61,131 nt of DNA from Oscillospiraceae bacterium (lineage in GTDB: Bacteria; Bacillota; Clostridia; Oscillospirales; JAAYXM01). The DNA is taken from assembly GCA_017435965.1 (NCBI GenBank), contig JAFSEA010000011.1, positions 1 through 61,131 of the forward strand, given 5' to 3'. A model generated the notes under the pieces. It saw only the letters and a program-made list of their open reading frames with translations. It was not told the DNA's origin and made no database searches. The translations under genes were made by a program, and so were the position numbers. Below, piece by piece: positions 35,291 through 43,097 of the stretch. Numbering within the stretch: the first letter of the stretch is position 1; every line of letters begins with the position of its first letter.

Positions 35291-36107
35291 CGTTTTGATT
35301 CCCCATATCGGCGTGATCACCGATGTACGAATTGATACTCCCGACATCAAAACATTCAGAGTTGTTACACCGGATGGCAAAAAGGCTTTTGACCATCGAC
35401 CGGGTCAATGTGCAATGCTCTCTATTCCCGGAGTTGGTGAGGCGATGTTCTCAATTACATCCTCCCCCACCAATGAGGAATTTATGGAATTTTCCATAAA
35501 AAAATGCGGATGTGTTACGGAATGGCTTCACAGTGCCGAGGTTGGTCAGCAGATTACAATCAGGGGTCCTTATGGAAACCCATTCCCCGTTGACGATGTT
35601 TTTGCAGGGAAAAACCTTCTCTTTATTGCAGGCGGTGTCGGTCTTGCTCCGCTTCGTTCCGTTATTAACTATTGCCGTCACTACCGTGACAGATATGGTG
35701 ACATCGATATAGTATACGGTTCAAGAAGCAAGGATGACCTCCTTGATTACAACGAAATTATCGAAGAGTGGTCAAAGGATGCAGGCGTGAATGTACATCT
35801 CACAATAGATAATCCCCAGGAAGGATGGGATGGTCACGTTGGTTTTGTTCCGAACTACGTCAAAGAGCTTGATTTTGACACAAACAAGGTGGCAGTTTTA
35901 TGCGGACCTCCCATTATGATTAAATTTACCCTTGACGGGCTCTGTTCCCTTGGTTTTGATAAAACACAGATTTATACAACACTTGAGCTTCGTATGAAAT
36001 GTGGTGTTGGTAAGTGCGGAAGATGCAATGTAGGTTCCAAGTATGTTTGCAAAGACGGACCTGTTTTCCGTTGTGATGAGCTGGACGAGCTTCCGTCCGA
36101 GTATTAA
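35280..36107 (+). CDS. flxA: FlxA-type FAD/NAD(P)H-binding oxidoreductase with 2Fe-2S
   Basis: This 275-residue protein is the likely NADH entry point. It has a ferredoxin-NADP reductase-type FAD domain (RPGQCAMLSIPG), an NAD-binding domain (FIAGGVGLAPLRS, VYGSRSKDDLL, LCGPPIMIKF) and a C-terminal [2Fe-2S] site with Cys241, 246, 249 and 257 (CGVGKCGRC). This matches FlxA and the gamma subunit of sulfhydrogenase. I start at the GTG at 35280, six bases after GGAGGGG. An in-frame TTG at 35265 lies before that site and is unlikely. It overlaps the upstream gene by eleven bases and is followed after 12 bases by the fumarate reductase-type Fe-S gene. Confidence 0.9.
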   Translation: MKNDVLIPHIGVITDVRIDTPDIKTFRVVTPDGKKAFDHRPGQCAMLSIPGVGEAMFSITSSPTNEEFMEFSIKKCGCVTEWLHSAEVGQQITIRGPYGNPFPVDDVFAGKNLLFIAGGVGLAPLRSVINYCRHYRDRYGDIDIVYGSRSKDDLLDYNEIIEEWSKDAGVNVHLTIDNPQEGWDGHVGFVPNYVKELDFDTNKVAVLCGPPIMIKFTLDGLCSLGFDKTQIYTTLELRMKCGVGKCGRCNVGSKYVCKDGPVFRCDELDELPSEY

Positions 36108-36119
36108 AGGAGAAATACC

Positions 36120-36794
36120 ATGGAAAAATTTGTTAACGTATTTATATTTGGCAAGAAATACGCCGTTCCGGAAGAACTTACGATTATGACTGCAATGGAA
36201 TATGCCGGTTATCAGTTAGTTCGCGGTTGCGGTTGCCGCAATGGTTTCTGCGGCGCTTGTGCCACCATTTACAGAATTAAAGGTGACCGTGAGCTTAAAG
36301 CTTGTCTTGCCTGCCAGACCAAGGTTCAGGACAATATGTATATCGCAACACTTCCCTTCTTTCCTCTCATCAAGCAGGGGTATGACATTGAGAATATCCC
36401 CGTTTCGGAAGCTGTTATGATGCAGTTATATCCCGAGATTTACGCTTGTATCGGCTGCAATGCTTGCACCAAGAGCTGCACTCAGGAGCTTAACGTTATG
36501 CAGTATATTGCATACGCCCAACGCGGCGATTTTGAAAAGTGTGCCGAGGAATCTTTTGACTGTGTTATGTGCGGTGTCTGTTCTTCAAGATGCCCTGCGG
36601 GAATTTCTCACCCTCAGGTTGCAATGCTTGCACGCAGAATCAACGGAAAATACCTTGCTCCCGGCAGCGCACATCTCGAAGACCGTGTTAAGGAAATTCA
36701 GAATGGCGATTTTACCGAGCTTATAGAGGCACTTATGCAAAAGCCTGTTGAAGAACTCCAAGAGCTTTACAACACCCGTGAAATCGAAGAATAA
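36120..36794 (+). CDS. Fumarate reductase/succinate dehydrogenase-type iron-sulfur subunit
   Basis: This 224-residue protein combines an N-terminal [2Fe-2S] domain (Cys37, 39, 44, 47 and 62, 65) with a C-terminal two-cluster domain: CIGCNACTKSC (from Cys110) and CVMCGVCSSRCP (from Cys148). This is the general layout of SdhB/FrdB and of the N-terminal half of methanogen thiol:fumarate reductase TfrB. It is shorter than TfrB because the HdrB-like half is absent; that half is encoded as a separate hdrB at the start of this operon. It follows flxA by 12 bases and precedes the flavoprotein by 12 bases. No membrane anchor genes are present, so it probably wires Hdr-Flx to the flavoprotein. Confidence 0.85.
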   Translation: MEKFVNVFIFGKKYAVPEELTIMTAMEYAGYQLVRGCGCRNGFCGACATIYRIKGDRELKACLACQTKVQDNMYIATLPFFPLIKQGYDIENIPVSEAVMMQLYPEIYACIGCNACTKSCTQELNVMQYIAYAQRGDFEKCAEESFDCVMCGVCSSRCPAGISHPQVAMLARRINGKYLAPGSAHLEDRVKEIQNGDFTELIEALMQKPVEELQELYNTREIEE

Positions 36795-36806
36795 GGAGGA
36801 AAGAAA

Positions 36807-38411
36807 ATGTATTCGGAAAAATTTCAGGCTTCTCTCGCCGCAGTTGAGGCGGCACGCAAGAATAACATTGCCTTAGAACCGGAACGAATGACAGCGGAAC
36901 AAAAAGAAGATTTGCTTTCAGCTTTCCATCCTGATTATAAGAGTGATGAGTTTATAGCTCTTAACGTAGGTCCTAATAAGGGCGAAAAGGTCCCCGTTGA
37001 GCTTGCGGAAATTCTTCAGGCTCACAGCCGCATTTCCCCGGACGACATCAACCTCGAAAACCCTGATTACGAAACCGATGTTCTCATTATCGGCGGTGGC
37101 GGTGCCGGTGCATCCGCCGCAATCGAAGCAAATGAGGCAGGTGCAGATGTTCTTATCGTCACAAAGCTCCGTATGGGTGATGCAAACACAATGATGGCTG
37201 AGGGCGGAATTCAGGCTGCCGACAAACCCAACGATTCACCTGCAATTCACTTTATAGATGCTTTTGGTGGCGGACATTTTGCCGCAAAGCGAGACCTTCT
37301 CTCAAAGCTTGTATGTGATGCTCCGGAGGCAATTCAATGGCTTGGCAATCTCGGTGTGGAGTTTGACAAGGATTCTGACGGTACAATGATTACTACCCAC
37401 GGCGGAGGCACTTCAAGAAAGCGTATGCACGCCGCAAAAGACTACTCCGGTGCAGAAATTATGAGAACCCTTCGTGATGAAGTAATTAACCGCAATATTC
37501 CCGTTGTTGATTTTACGGCTGCAATTGAGCTTATTCTTGACGATGACGGAAAAGCCGCAGGCGCAGTTCTTATGAATATGGAAACAAAGGAAATCCTTGT
37601 TGCAAAGGCAAAAACCGTTGTTATTGCAACCGGCGGTGCAGGAAGAATGCATTATCAGGGATTTCCCACTTCCAATCACTACGGTGCAACGGCAGACGGC
37701 CTTGTTCTCGGTTACCGTGCCGGAGCAAAGCTTCTCTATCAGGAAACACTCCAGTATCATCCTACGGGTACAGCTCACCCTGTTCAGATTTTCGGTGCTC
37801 TTGTTACGGAGAAGGTTCGCTCTCTCGGTGCAAAGCTTGTCAACGTTCACGGTGAGGTGTTTATGCATCCTCTCGAAACACGTGATGTGACTGCAGCCTC
37901 CATAATCCGTGAATGTACCGAGCGAAAAAACGGGATAAAAACAGACAACGGTTATGGCGTATGGCTCGATACTCCCATGATCGAAGAAATCGGCGGTGAA
38001 GGAACAATTGAAGCAAGAATCCCTGCCATGATGCGAATGTTTGAAAAATACGGCATTGACATCCGCAAGGAGCCAATATTGGTATATCCCACCCTTCATT
38101 ATCAGAATGGCGGACTTGACATAACACCGGATTGTATGACAACGAATATACCAAACCTCTTTGCCGCAGGTGAGGTTGTCGGCGGAATCCACGGAAAGAA
38201 CCGACTTATGGGAAATTCACTTCTTGATATTATCGTATTTGGACGAAGTGCCGGAAAAAATGCCGCAAGGGTCTCAAAAGAAACAGTTGTGGGAAAGCTT
38301 ACACTTGAGCATATCAAAAAGTTTGACAATGAGCTTAAGAGTGCCGGAATTGAGACCTCATCCGTCTCTCCCAAGCTTTTGCCCAATTACACAAACCAGA
38401 AAGATATATAA
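36807..38411 (+). CDS. Fumarate reductase-type FAD flavoprotein with N-terminal extension
   Basis: This 534-residue protein belongs to the FrdA/SdhA/aspartate-oxidase superfamily. The FAD loop GGGGAGASAA begins near residue 96, after an unusual extension of about 90 residues containing FHPDYKSDEF and a VGPNKGEKVP segment. Active-site features are present: LQYHPTG, an Arg in LETRDVTAAS, TLHY with His431, and IHGKNRLMGNS with Arg466, matching the fumarate-binding His and Arg residues. There is no Tat or Sec signal, so it is cytoplasmic, unlike many secreted gut flavin reductases. It is the last gene of the redox operon. Fumarate is the most likely acceptor, but another enoate cannot be excluded. 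Confidence 0.87.
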   Translation: MYSEKFQASLAAVEAARKNNIALEPERMTAEQKEDLLSAFHPDYKSDEFIALNVGPNKGEKVPVELAEILQAHSRISPDDINLENPDYETDVLIIGGGGAGASAAIEANEAGADVLIVTKLRMGDANTMMAEGGIQAADKPNDSPAIHFIDAFGGGHFAAKRDLLSKLVCDAPEAIQWLGNLGVEFDKDSDGTMITTHGGGTSRKRMHAAKDYSGAEIMRTLRDEVINRNIPVVDFTAAIELILDDDGKAAGAVLMNMETKEILVAKAKTVVIATGGAGRMHYQGFPTSNHYGATADGLVLGYRAGAKLLYQETLQYHPTGTAHPVQIFGALVTEKVRSLGAKLVNVHGEVFMHPLETRDVTAASIIRECTERKNGIKTDNGYGVWLDTPMIEEIGGEGTIEARIPAMMRMFEKYGIDIRKEPILVYPTLHYQNGGLDITPDCMTTNIPNLFAAGEVVGGIHGKNRLMGNSLLDIIVFGRSAGKNAARVSKETVVGKLTLEHIKKFDNELKSAGIETSSVSPKLLPNYTNQKDI

Positions 38412-38418
38412 GATAAAA

Positions 38419-38452
38419 AACGCAGTAGCAAAACGTATTTGGCTACTGCGTT
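38419..38452. terminator. Bidirectional terminator between the redox operon and the LacI operon
   Basis: An 11-bp stem (38419-38429 with 38442-38452) closes a 12-base loop. On the minus strand it is followed by six or more T, giving a strong terminator for the LacI operon. On the plus strand the T-tract is weaker, but it would still end the hdr-flx-frd transcript. Confidence 0.8.
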
Positions 38453-38509
38453 CATATTATTTATTAAACTATCCGAAAAGTCTATAAATCCTTCTGCTGT
38501 TTAAATATA

Positions 38510-39301
38510 CTATTCAGTCATATCATCAAGCCACTTTTTCGTGATGTCCGTAGCCGAAAGACCGAGATCCATATTACAGCTTCCGTTGAGCATAATTCCT
38601 TCAATTTCGCCGGAGAGCATCTTCTCATAGGAGAAATCAAGCTGGAACTTCATAAGGTCATCGGATATAGGACAACCATTGCCGTAGTCGTAAGTATAAA
38701 CACCGAGGATTACACGACCATCCTTTGTAAGAGAACGTGCCCACTGAAGGCTTTTTTCGAGGTCACGGAGATTTTCGCTGTACCATGTCCAGTAGGTCGT
38801 TACGTCAAATTCCTTTGACTGTGCAAAAACGTCCTTTTCAAGGTCACGGTCATAGTATACAGACCAGAGCTCAAGGGGACGGTCAAGTGCGTTATGGAGA
38901 GTTTCTCTCTGCTGACGAAGCACTTCGGGAGTGAAGATAAGGGGACGGTCACCACACATAAAGTCGTCATTTATTGCGGCAACGATTCTCTTGTCTTTCT
39001 TTGCAACTGTGAGGATTTCATCCATATCGTCAATCTTTCCGCTTCCCGGTCTCCATTCGCCGGAGCCAACGAGGGAGAGACAGCACTTATCCATTGCATC
39101 TCCTACGATATACGGATCTTCCATATAGGTAAGTCCCATATCGACACGCATCTTCATTCGGCAGAGATTCTTTATTCCGAGAAACTCAAGGCCCTCCATG
39201 GGAGTCATCTTATTTACTCCGGGAAGATTGTATTCTGTTACGTTGTGGTGTGAGCCCGGTGTTTCACCGAGAAGCCATACTTTGTCCTTTAAATTTTTCA
39301 T
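38510..39301 (-). CDS. Uncharacterised protein, possible TIM-barrel
   Basis: I do not recognise this 263-residue cytoplasmic protein as a named family. It shows alternating beta-strand and helix segments typical of a TIM barrel: KVWLLGETPG near the N-terminus, RIVAAINDDFMCGD in the middle (about 107-120), LELWSVYYD, FDVTTYWTWY, RVILGVYTYDYGNG and IEGIMLNGSCNMD near the C-terminus. The DDF motif at the end of a strand could be part of an active site. It is the last gene of the LacI-controlled operon, 14 bases after the isomerase-like gene with GGAGG before the ATG. A role in the same sugar pathway is inferred only from position. Confidence 0.7.
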   Translation of the reverse strand: MKNLKDKVWLLGETPGSHHNVTEYNLPGVNKMTPMEGLEFLGIKNLCRMKMRVDMGLTYMEDPYIVGDAMDKCCLSLVGSGEWRPGSGKIDDMDEILTVAKKDKRIVAAINDDFMCGDRPLIFTPEVLRQQRETLHNALDRPLELWSVYYDRDLEKDVFAQSKEFDVTTYWTWYSENLRDLEKSLQWARSLTKDGRVILGVYTYDYGNGCPISDDLMKFQLDFSYEKMLSGEIEGIMLNGSCNMDLGLSATDITKKWLDDMTE

Positions 39302-39315
39302 TTTATTTTCCTCCT

Positions 39316-40818
39316 TTATATTTCAACAATATTAAGTCCTGTATACTGTGCCCAGAGCTTTAAGTCTTCACGGTAGTCACCGTATACAAGGCAGACGTGG
39401 TGAGCAACGCCTTCTTCGATAATCTGCTTTAAGTAGTTTTTTACGGAGAGACTTTCGTGCTTGAAGCGGAACTGCGGTGCAAAGCTCGGTGCCTGAGGAA
39501 GCTCTAAACACTCACCGCCGGAGAGAAGAAGCTTCCAACCGTCTTTTGCATCAATAAGGCAAGCAAGAGTTACCTTACCGGACTTCGACATATATTCAAC
39601 GCTCATACCGTGACCTGTGAAGTCCCACTTCTCCGGTGAAGGAGTTACCCGGCACTTGTTCTGATCGGCGGCGTGAATCTTCGGGTCAACAACACCGTGG
39701 TGCGTGAGGAGGAGTGTATCTGTCTTGATATCAAAGGCTGACCACTCGAGGAATACGGGAAGGTCACCGCTTATGTGATTGAGGATATACTTCATAACGA
39801 GGTTTGCAAGGTCGCCTTCGTGGCTTGTCATACAGCCATCATTTTCTGCACAGTAGAAAGAAAGGTCTGCCGATGCTCTTGTTGCAACCTCAACATGGTG
39901 CTGACCGAGGAGTGTAAGCCCGTCAATACCAAACTTTGCGATAAGCTTTCTTACTGCAAGACCGAGAGAAACCGACTTTCTCACATCTTCCTCGTCAATG
40001 CCCTCAAATTTATAAGGAAGCTCGCACTTTATCTGCTCCACATACGCCGAAATTTCGTCTTCTGAAAGAGCATTCCAGATATCAATAAGATGGGTTACAT
40101 CGAGATACAGAACATTGGGACCGAATACGCCCTTTATCTTTGTTTTATCTACTTCAATATCATACATTCCGCGGAAGGTGTGGCCCACAAAGCCGATATC
40201 CATATACTTAAGGTCGGAAATAAGCTGAAGTGCCGAAAGGTGCTTTCCGATTTCCGCAAATGCCTCTTCATCTTCAAGGCTTCCCACTACTGCACGGTAC
40301 TTTCTTCCCATTTTCTTGAACGCACCTGCAAGCTGTGTATTTCCCACAAGACCCTCATAGCGGATAACGTCGGTATTGCACATTGTGTCCCAGAGATTGT
40401 CACTTGCCTGTGTTACAAAGAGGATAACAGGGATATCGGGAAGTGCATCAATCGCCTGAATCGGGATAAAGTCTGTTATGTAAGTTGATTCATCAATGAT
40501 GATTGCATCAATTCCCTCACGTTTGAAGTATTCGCCAACGTCATATGCTTTATTGAGAGTGTCGATATGCTCATTGGGGATAACAAGGTCATACTTATCT
40601 CCGAATTTTTCCTGCATACGCTCCACAAAGCGGTCGCTGTCGGCTAAAATACTTTCACGAAGTCCGCTTTCGGGATACATTGGCCACCATTCAAACCAGG
40701 AAAGGGGCAGAACGCCTACTTTGAGCTTCCCTCTTGCCTTTTTGCGGTCTTTTGATACTATATCGCCGACTTCTCCGTCACCTGCGATTTCAAATGATTT
40801 AATGAACTGATTTTCCAT
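39316..40818 (-). CDS. L-fucose/L-arabinose isomerase superfamily protein
   Basis: This 500-residue protein matches the FucI/AraA-type ketol-isomerase superfamily, closest in feel to the fucose isomerase-like group. The C-terminal half has SHEGD with candidate metal ligand Glu334, EWSAFDIKTD with Asp363 and LTHHG with His373/374, corresponding to the FucI pattern of E, D and H ligands. The N-terminal half has two Rossmann-like segments (KVGVLPLSWFEWWP, DAIIIDESTYI). Such enzymes interconvert aldoses and ketoses, but some group members act on other substrates. It lies between a lactonase-like and an unknown gene in the LacI operon. The sugar is not predictable from sequence. Confidence 0.8.
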   Translation of the reverse strand: MENQFIKSFEIAGDGEVGDIVSKDRKKARGKLKVGVLPLSWFEWWPMYPESGLRESILADSDRFVERMQEKFGDKYDLVIPNEHIDTLNKAYDVGEYFKREGIDAIIIDESTYITDFIPIQAIDALPDIPVILFVTQASDNLWDTMCNTDVIRYEGLVGNTQLAGAFKKMGRKYRAVVGSLEDEEAFAEIGKHLSALQLISDLKYMDIGFVGHTFRGMYDIEVDKTKIKGVFGPNVLYLDVTHLIDIWNALSEDEISAYVEQIKCELPYKFEGIDEEDVRKSVSLGLAVRKLIAKFGIDGLTLLGQHHVEVATRASADLSFYCAENDGCMTSHEGDLANLVMKYILNHISGDLPVFLEWSAFDIKTDTLLLTHHGVVDPKIHAADQNKCRVTPSPEKWDFTGHGMSVEYMSKSGKVTLACLIDAKDGWKLLLSGGECLELPQAPSFAPQFRFKHESLSVKNYLKQIIEEGVAHHVCLVYGDYREDLKLWAQYTGLNIVEI

Positions 40819-40838
40819 TTTTATCTCCTTAATTCTTT

Positions 40839-41882
40839 CTATCTTGAGCAGATAAACTCAAGAGGATTTTTATTGATTATCGTGTCAATATCTTCAAGGC
40901 TTATTCCTTCATTTTCCATCATCGGAACGATGTTTGTGAAGATATGGTCAAAGCTCCAGCCGCCGAAGCTGTGAAGAAGTGACTTTAAGCACACGTCGGT
41001 TGCAAGCATAAGGCGGTCGGTGTGACCTTCCTTAATCATACGGATAATCATACGCACTCGGTCAAGGTCTGTTTCAAAGGGACCACCCGAGAAAACAGCG
41101 TCTTTTGCTGTGAAGTAATATTCCTTGCCAAAGTTATCGAACATCGCATAAGCACCTGTATCGAACACCAGGTTGAGATACTCGGTATCAAACTCAACAT
41201 CAAGGTGACATATGCAAATCTGATCGGGTCGCACACCTTCAGCCGTAAGGATTTTTATGGCATCAAGGGATGCTCGGCTCCATGGGTATGTGTGAATATA
41301 TATGGGAAGCTTTGTTTCAAGGTTTGCCCAGGCAGCGGCACGGAGAGAGATTGCCTCTAAAGGCTCGACCGTTTCACTTGTGCCGATTTCTCCGATTACT
41401 CCGGGTTTTATTCCCGTTTCTTCATCGCCCTCTTTGATTTCCTTTATCATCCAACGTGCAAGCTCATCGGAATTCATTTCGGAATAAGGCTTCGGGATGG
41501 TAAGTCCCGTGTAAAGTCCGCAGCCTGCTATAACGTTTACTCCTGTGCGACGGCTTACCTCCTGTATTCTTTTGAGGTCTCGCTTAATTCCGATATTAGT
41601 CAGGTCAACAATTGTATTTCCTCCCGCTTTTTTGAAGCGATTGACTTCATATACGATTGTTTCCATATCGTCCACAACCATATTATCACGGACCAGGAAT
41701 GGGTTTCTGCGAAGGACATCTATATTGTTTATTCCCACAGGCTGCTTGAAGAGGATTTTTTCTTCCTCCGTATTCGGAGTCTGCGCCTCAAAGGTTGTAT
41801 CTATAAAAAAGTGCTCGTGCGGTGCTATCACACCAAGCTTATCGCTGTCAACAGGTCCGAGGACAGTTTCAATTTTCAACAT
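40839..41882 (-). CDS. Phosphotriesterase-family metal hydrolase (candidate sugar lactonase)
   Basis: This 347-residue amidohydrolase-superfamily TIM barrel has the PTE ligand set: PHEH with His22 and His24, GEIGTSE with Glu165 in the position of the carboxylated lysine, IHTYP with His197, CHLD with His226 and ATDVC with Asp296. Several bacterial relatives hydrolyse sugar lactones or sugar phosphate lactones and have little phosphotriesterase activity. Beside an isomerase-like gene and a LacI regulator, a lactonase role in a sugar or sugar-acid pathway is plausible. It is 18 bases downstream of the M24-like gene and 20 bases upstream of the isomerase-like gene. Confidence 0.87.
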   Translation of the reverse strand: MLKIETVLGPVDSDKLGVIAPHEHFFIDTTFEAQTPNTEEEKILFKQPVGINNIDVLRRNPFLVRDNMVVDDMETIVYEVNRFKKAGGNTIVDLTNIGIKRDLKRIQEVSRRTGVNVIAGCGLYTGLTIPKPYSEMNSDELARWMIKEIKEGDEETGIKPGVIGEIGTSETVEPLEAISLRAAAWANLETKLPIYIHTYPWSRASLDAIKILTAEGVRPDQICICHLDVEFDTEYLNLVFDTGAYAMFDNFGKEYYFTAKDAVFSGGPFETDLDRVRMIIRMIKEGHTDRLMLATDVCLKSLLHSFGGWSFDHIFTNIVPMMENEGISLEDIDTIINKNPLEFICSR

Positions 41883-41900
41883 AAGGACACTTCCCTTCTT

Positions 41901-43058
41901 TTAGAGAATTATAATCTCCTGCTGTGCACGTGAAAGCTGTAACTCACCTGTCTCGGTTACTGCCGCCGCATCTTCATAACGCATACCGAAGTCGGGGCCG
42001 CCGAGGAAGGTATCAACAGCGAAGGTCATTCCCGGCTGAATGATATAATCAGATGTGCTCTCGATAAAGGGGTACTCGCACTCCATCATTCCCGTTCCGT
42101 GACCCGGACCGTAAACGATGTATTCCCCATATCCTGCATCTCTAACATAGCCGTGAACCTTTTCCACAATTTCACAAGCCTTTATACCGGGAGCAAGGTA
42201 TTTATGAGTGAGCTTGTTTGCCTCAAGACCTACGCTGAGAAGCTCGTATGCCTTTGCATCGGAGGGTTTGCCGAAGGAAATTGGTCTTCCGAAGCTTGCA
42301 ACGTAGCCTTCATAGGAAGCCCCCATTGTTATCTGGATAATCTCGTTCTTTTCAATCTGCTTGTATGATGATTTTCCGATTGCCTGATTTGAGTTTGAAC
42401 CGGATACGCACCAGAACGGGAAGCCTGTGCACTCTGCACCTTCCTTCATAATGGCGTGGACAAACTCCGCTATAACCTGATGTTCTGTCATTCCCGGAGC
42501 AATATTTCCGATTGCACTTTCAAAGCCGCGCTGGGCAATCTGTGCAGTATAACGCATAACCTCAATTTCTTCAGGTGTTTTAATCATACGCATTGAACGG
42601 AGAAGGTTGTCACAACGGCAGATTTCTGCACCGTTTGCACCCTCAAGTATTCCGAGGTATACCTGAACCGTCATAACGTTTGCACCGATAATGCCGATAC
42701 GCTTTATATTCTTGAATGCCGCGATAAGCTCTGCGAAGGTTGAATACTTAAGATCGGGATATTCAGGGTCAGAGGTCTCACGGAATTCAAGAAGCTTTTC
42801 ATAATTTGCTATTCTTGATGTTTTCTTTGTAAGTGCTTCGCTTTCCGGTCCGATAAGGAGAGTTGCCTCACCCTCTGCAGGAATCATAATCGCCGTTGTT
42901 TCAAACACCGGCACATAGCCTGTAAAGTAGCGGACGTTTGCAGGCTCAGCTTCGTCTGCGGCAATGATTATCACATCATAGCCATTTGCTCTTGCAAGCT
43001 CCTGCATCTTTTTTACTCTTTCAATATAAGTTTCCGCTTTGATCTGTGGTCTGTTCAT
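41901..43058 (-). CDS. M24-fold creatinase/prolidase-like protein lacking metal ligands
   Basis: This 385-residue protein has the two-domain pita-bread architecture of creatinase, prolidase and aminopeptidase P. The five metal ligands of active M24 peptidases (Asp, Asp, His, Glu, Glu) are mostly lost: Thr244 in IQITMG and Ser255 in GYVASFGR replace the Asp pair, and Asp349 replaces the first Glu. His320 in GPGHGTG and Glu362 in RYEDA remain. This resembles metal-independent creatinase more than a dipeptidase, so a C-N hydrolase acting on a small amide or guanidine-like compound is possible. I start at the ATG behind AGGAGG; an earlier in-frame TTG at 43088 precedes that site. It lies in the LacI operon. 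Confidence 0.82.
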   Translation of the reverse strand: MNRPQIKAETYIERVKKMQELARANGYDVIIIAADEAEPANVRYFTGYVPVFETTAIMIPAEGEATLLIGPESEALTKKTSRIANYEKLLEFRETSDPEYPDLKYSTFAELIAAFKNIKRIGIIGANVMTVQVYLGILEGANGAEICRCDNLLRSMRMIKTPEEIEVMRYTAQIAQRGFESAIGNIAPGMTEHQVIAEFVHAIMKEGAECTGFPFWCVSGSNSNQAIGKSSYKQIEKNEIIQITMGASYEGYVASFGRPISFGKPSDAKAYELLSVGLEANKLTHKYLAPGIKACEIVEKVHGYVRDAGYGEYIVYGPGHGTGMMECEYPFIESTSDYIIQPGMTFAVDTFLGGPDFGMRYEDAAAVTETGELQLSRAQQEIIIL

Positions 43059-43097
43059 ATGTATTTCCTCCTGATTATATACTTTCAAATTAAGATA

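Noticed and set aside
36807..38411. The FrdA-type protein as L-aspartate oxidase NadB
   Set aside because: No nadA or nadC is nearby, a dedicated Fe-S subunit gene precedes it, and it closes a redox operon.
41901..43058. M24 protein as an active Xaa-Pro dipeptidase or aminopeptidase
   Set aside because: Most metal ligands are substituted, so ordinary metallopeptidase activity is unlikely.
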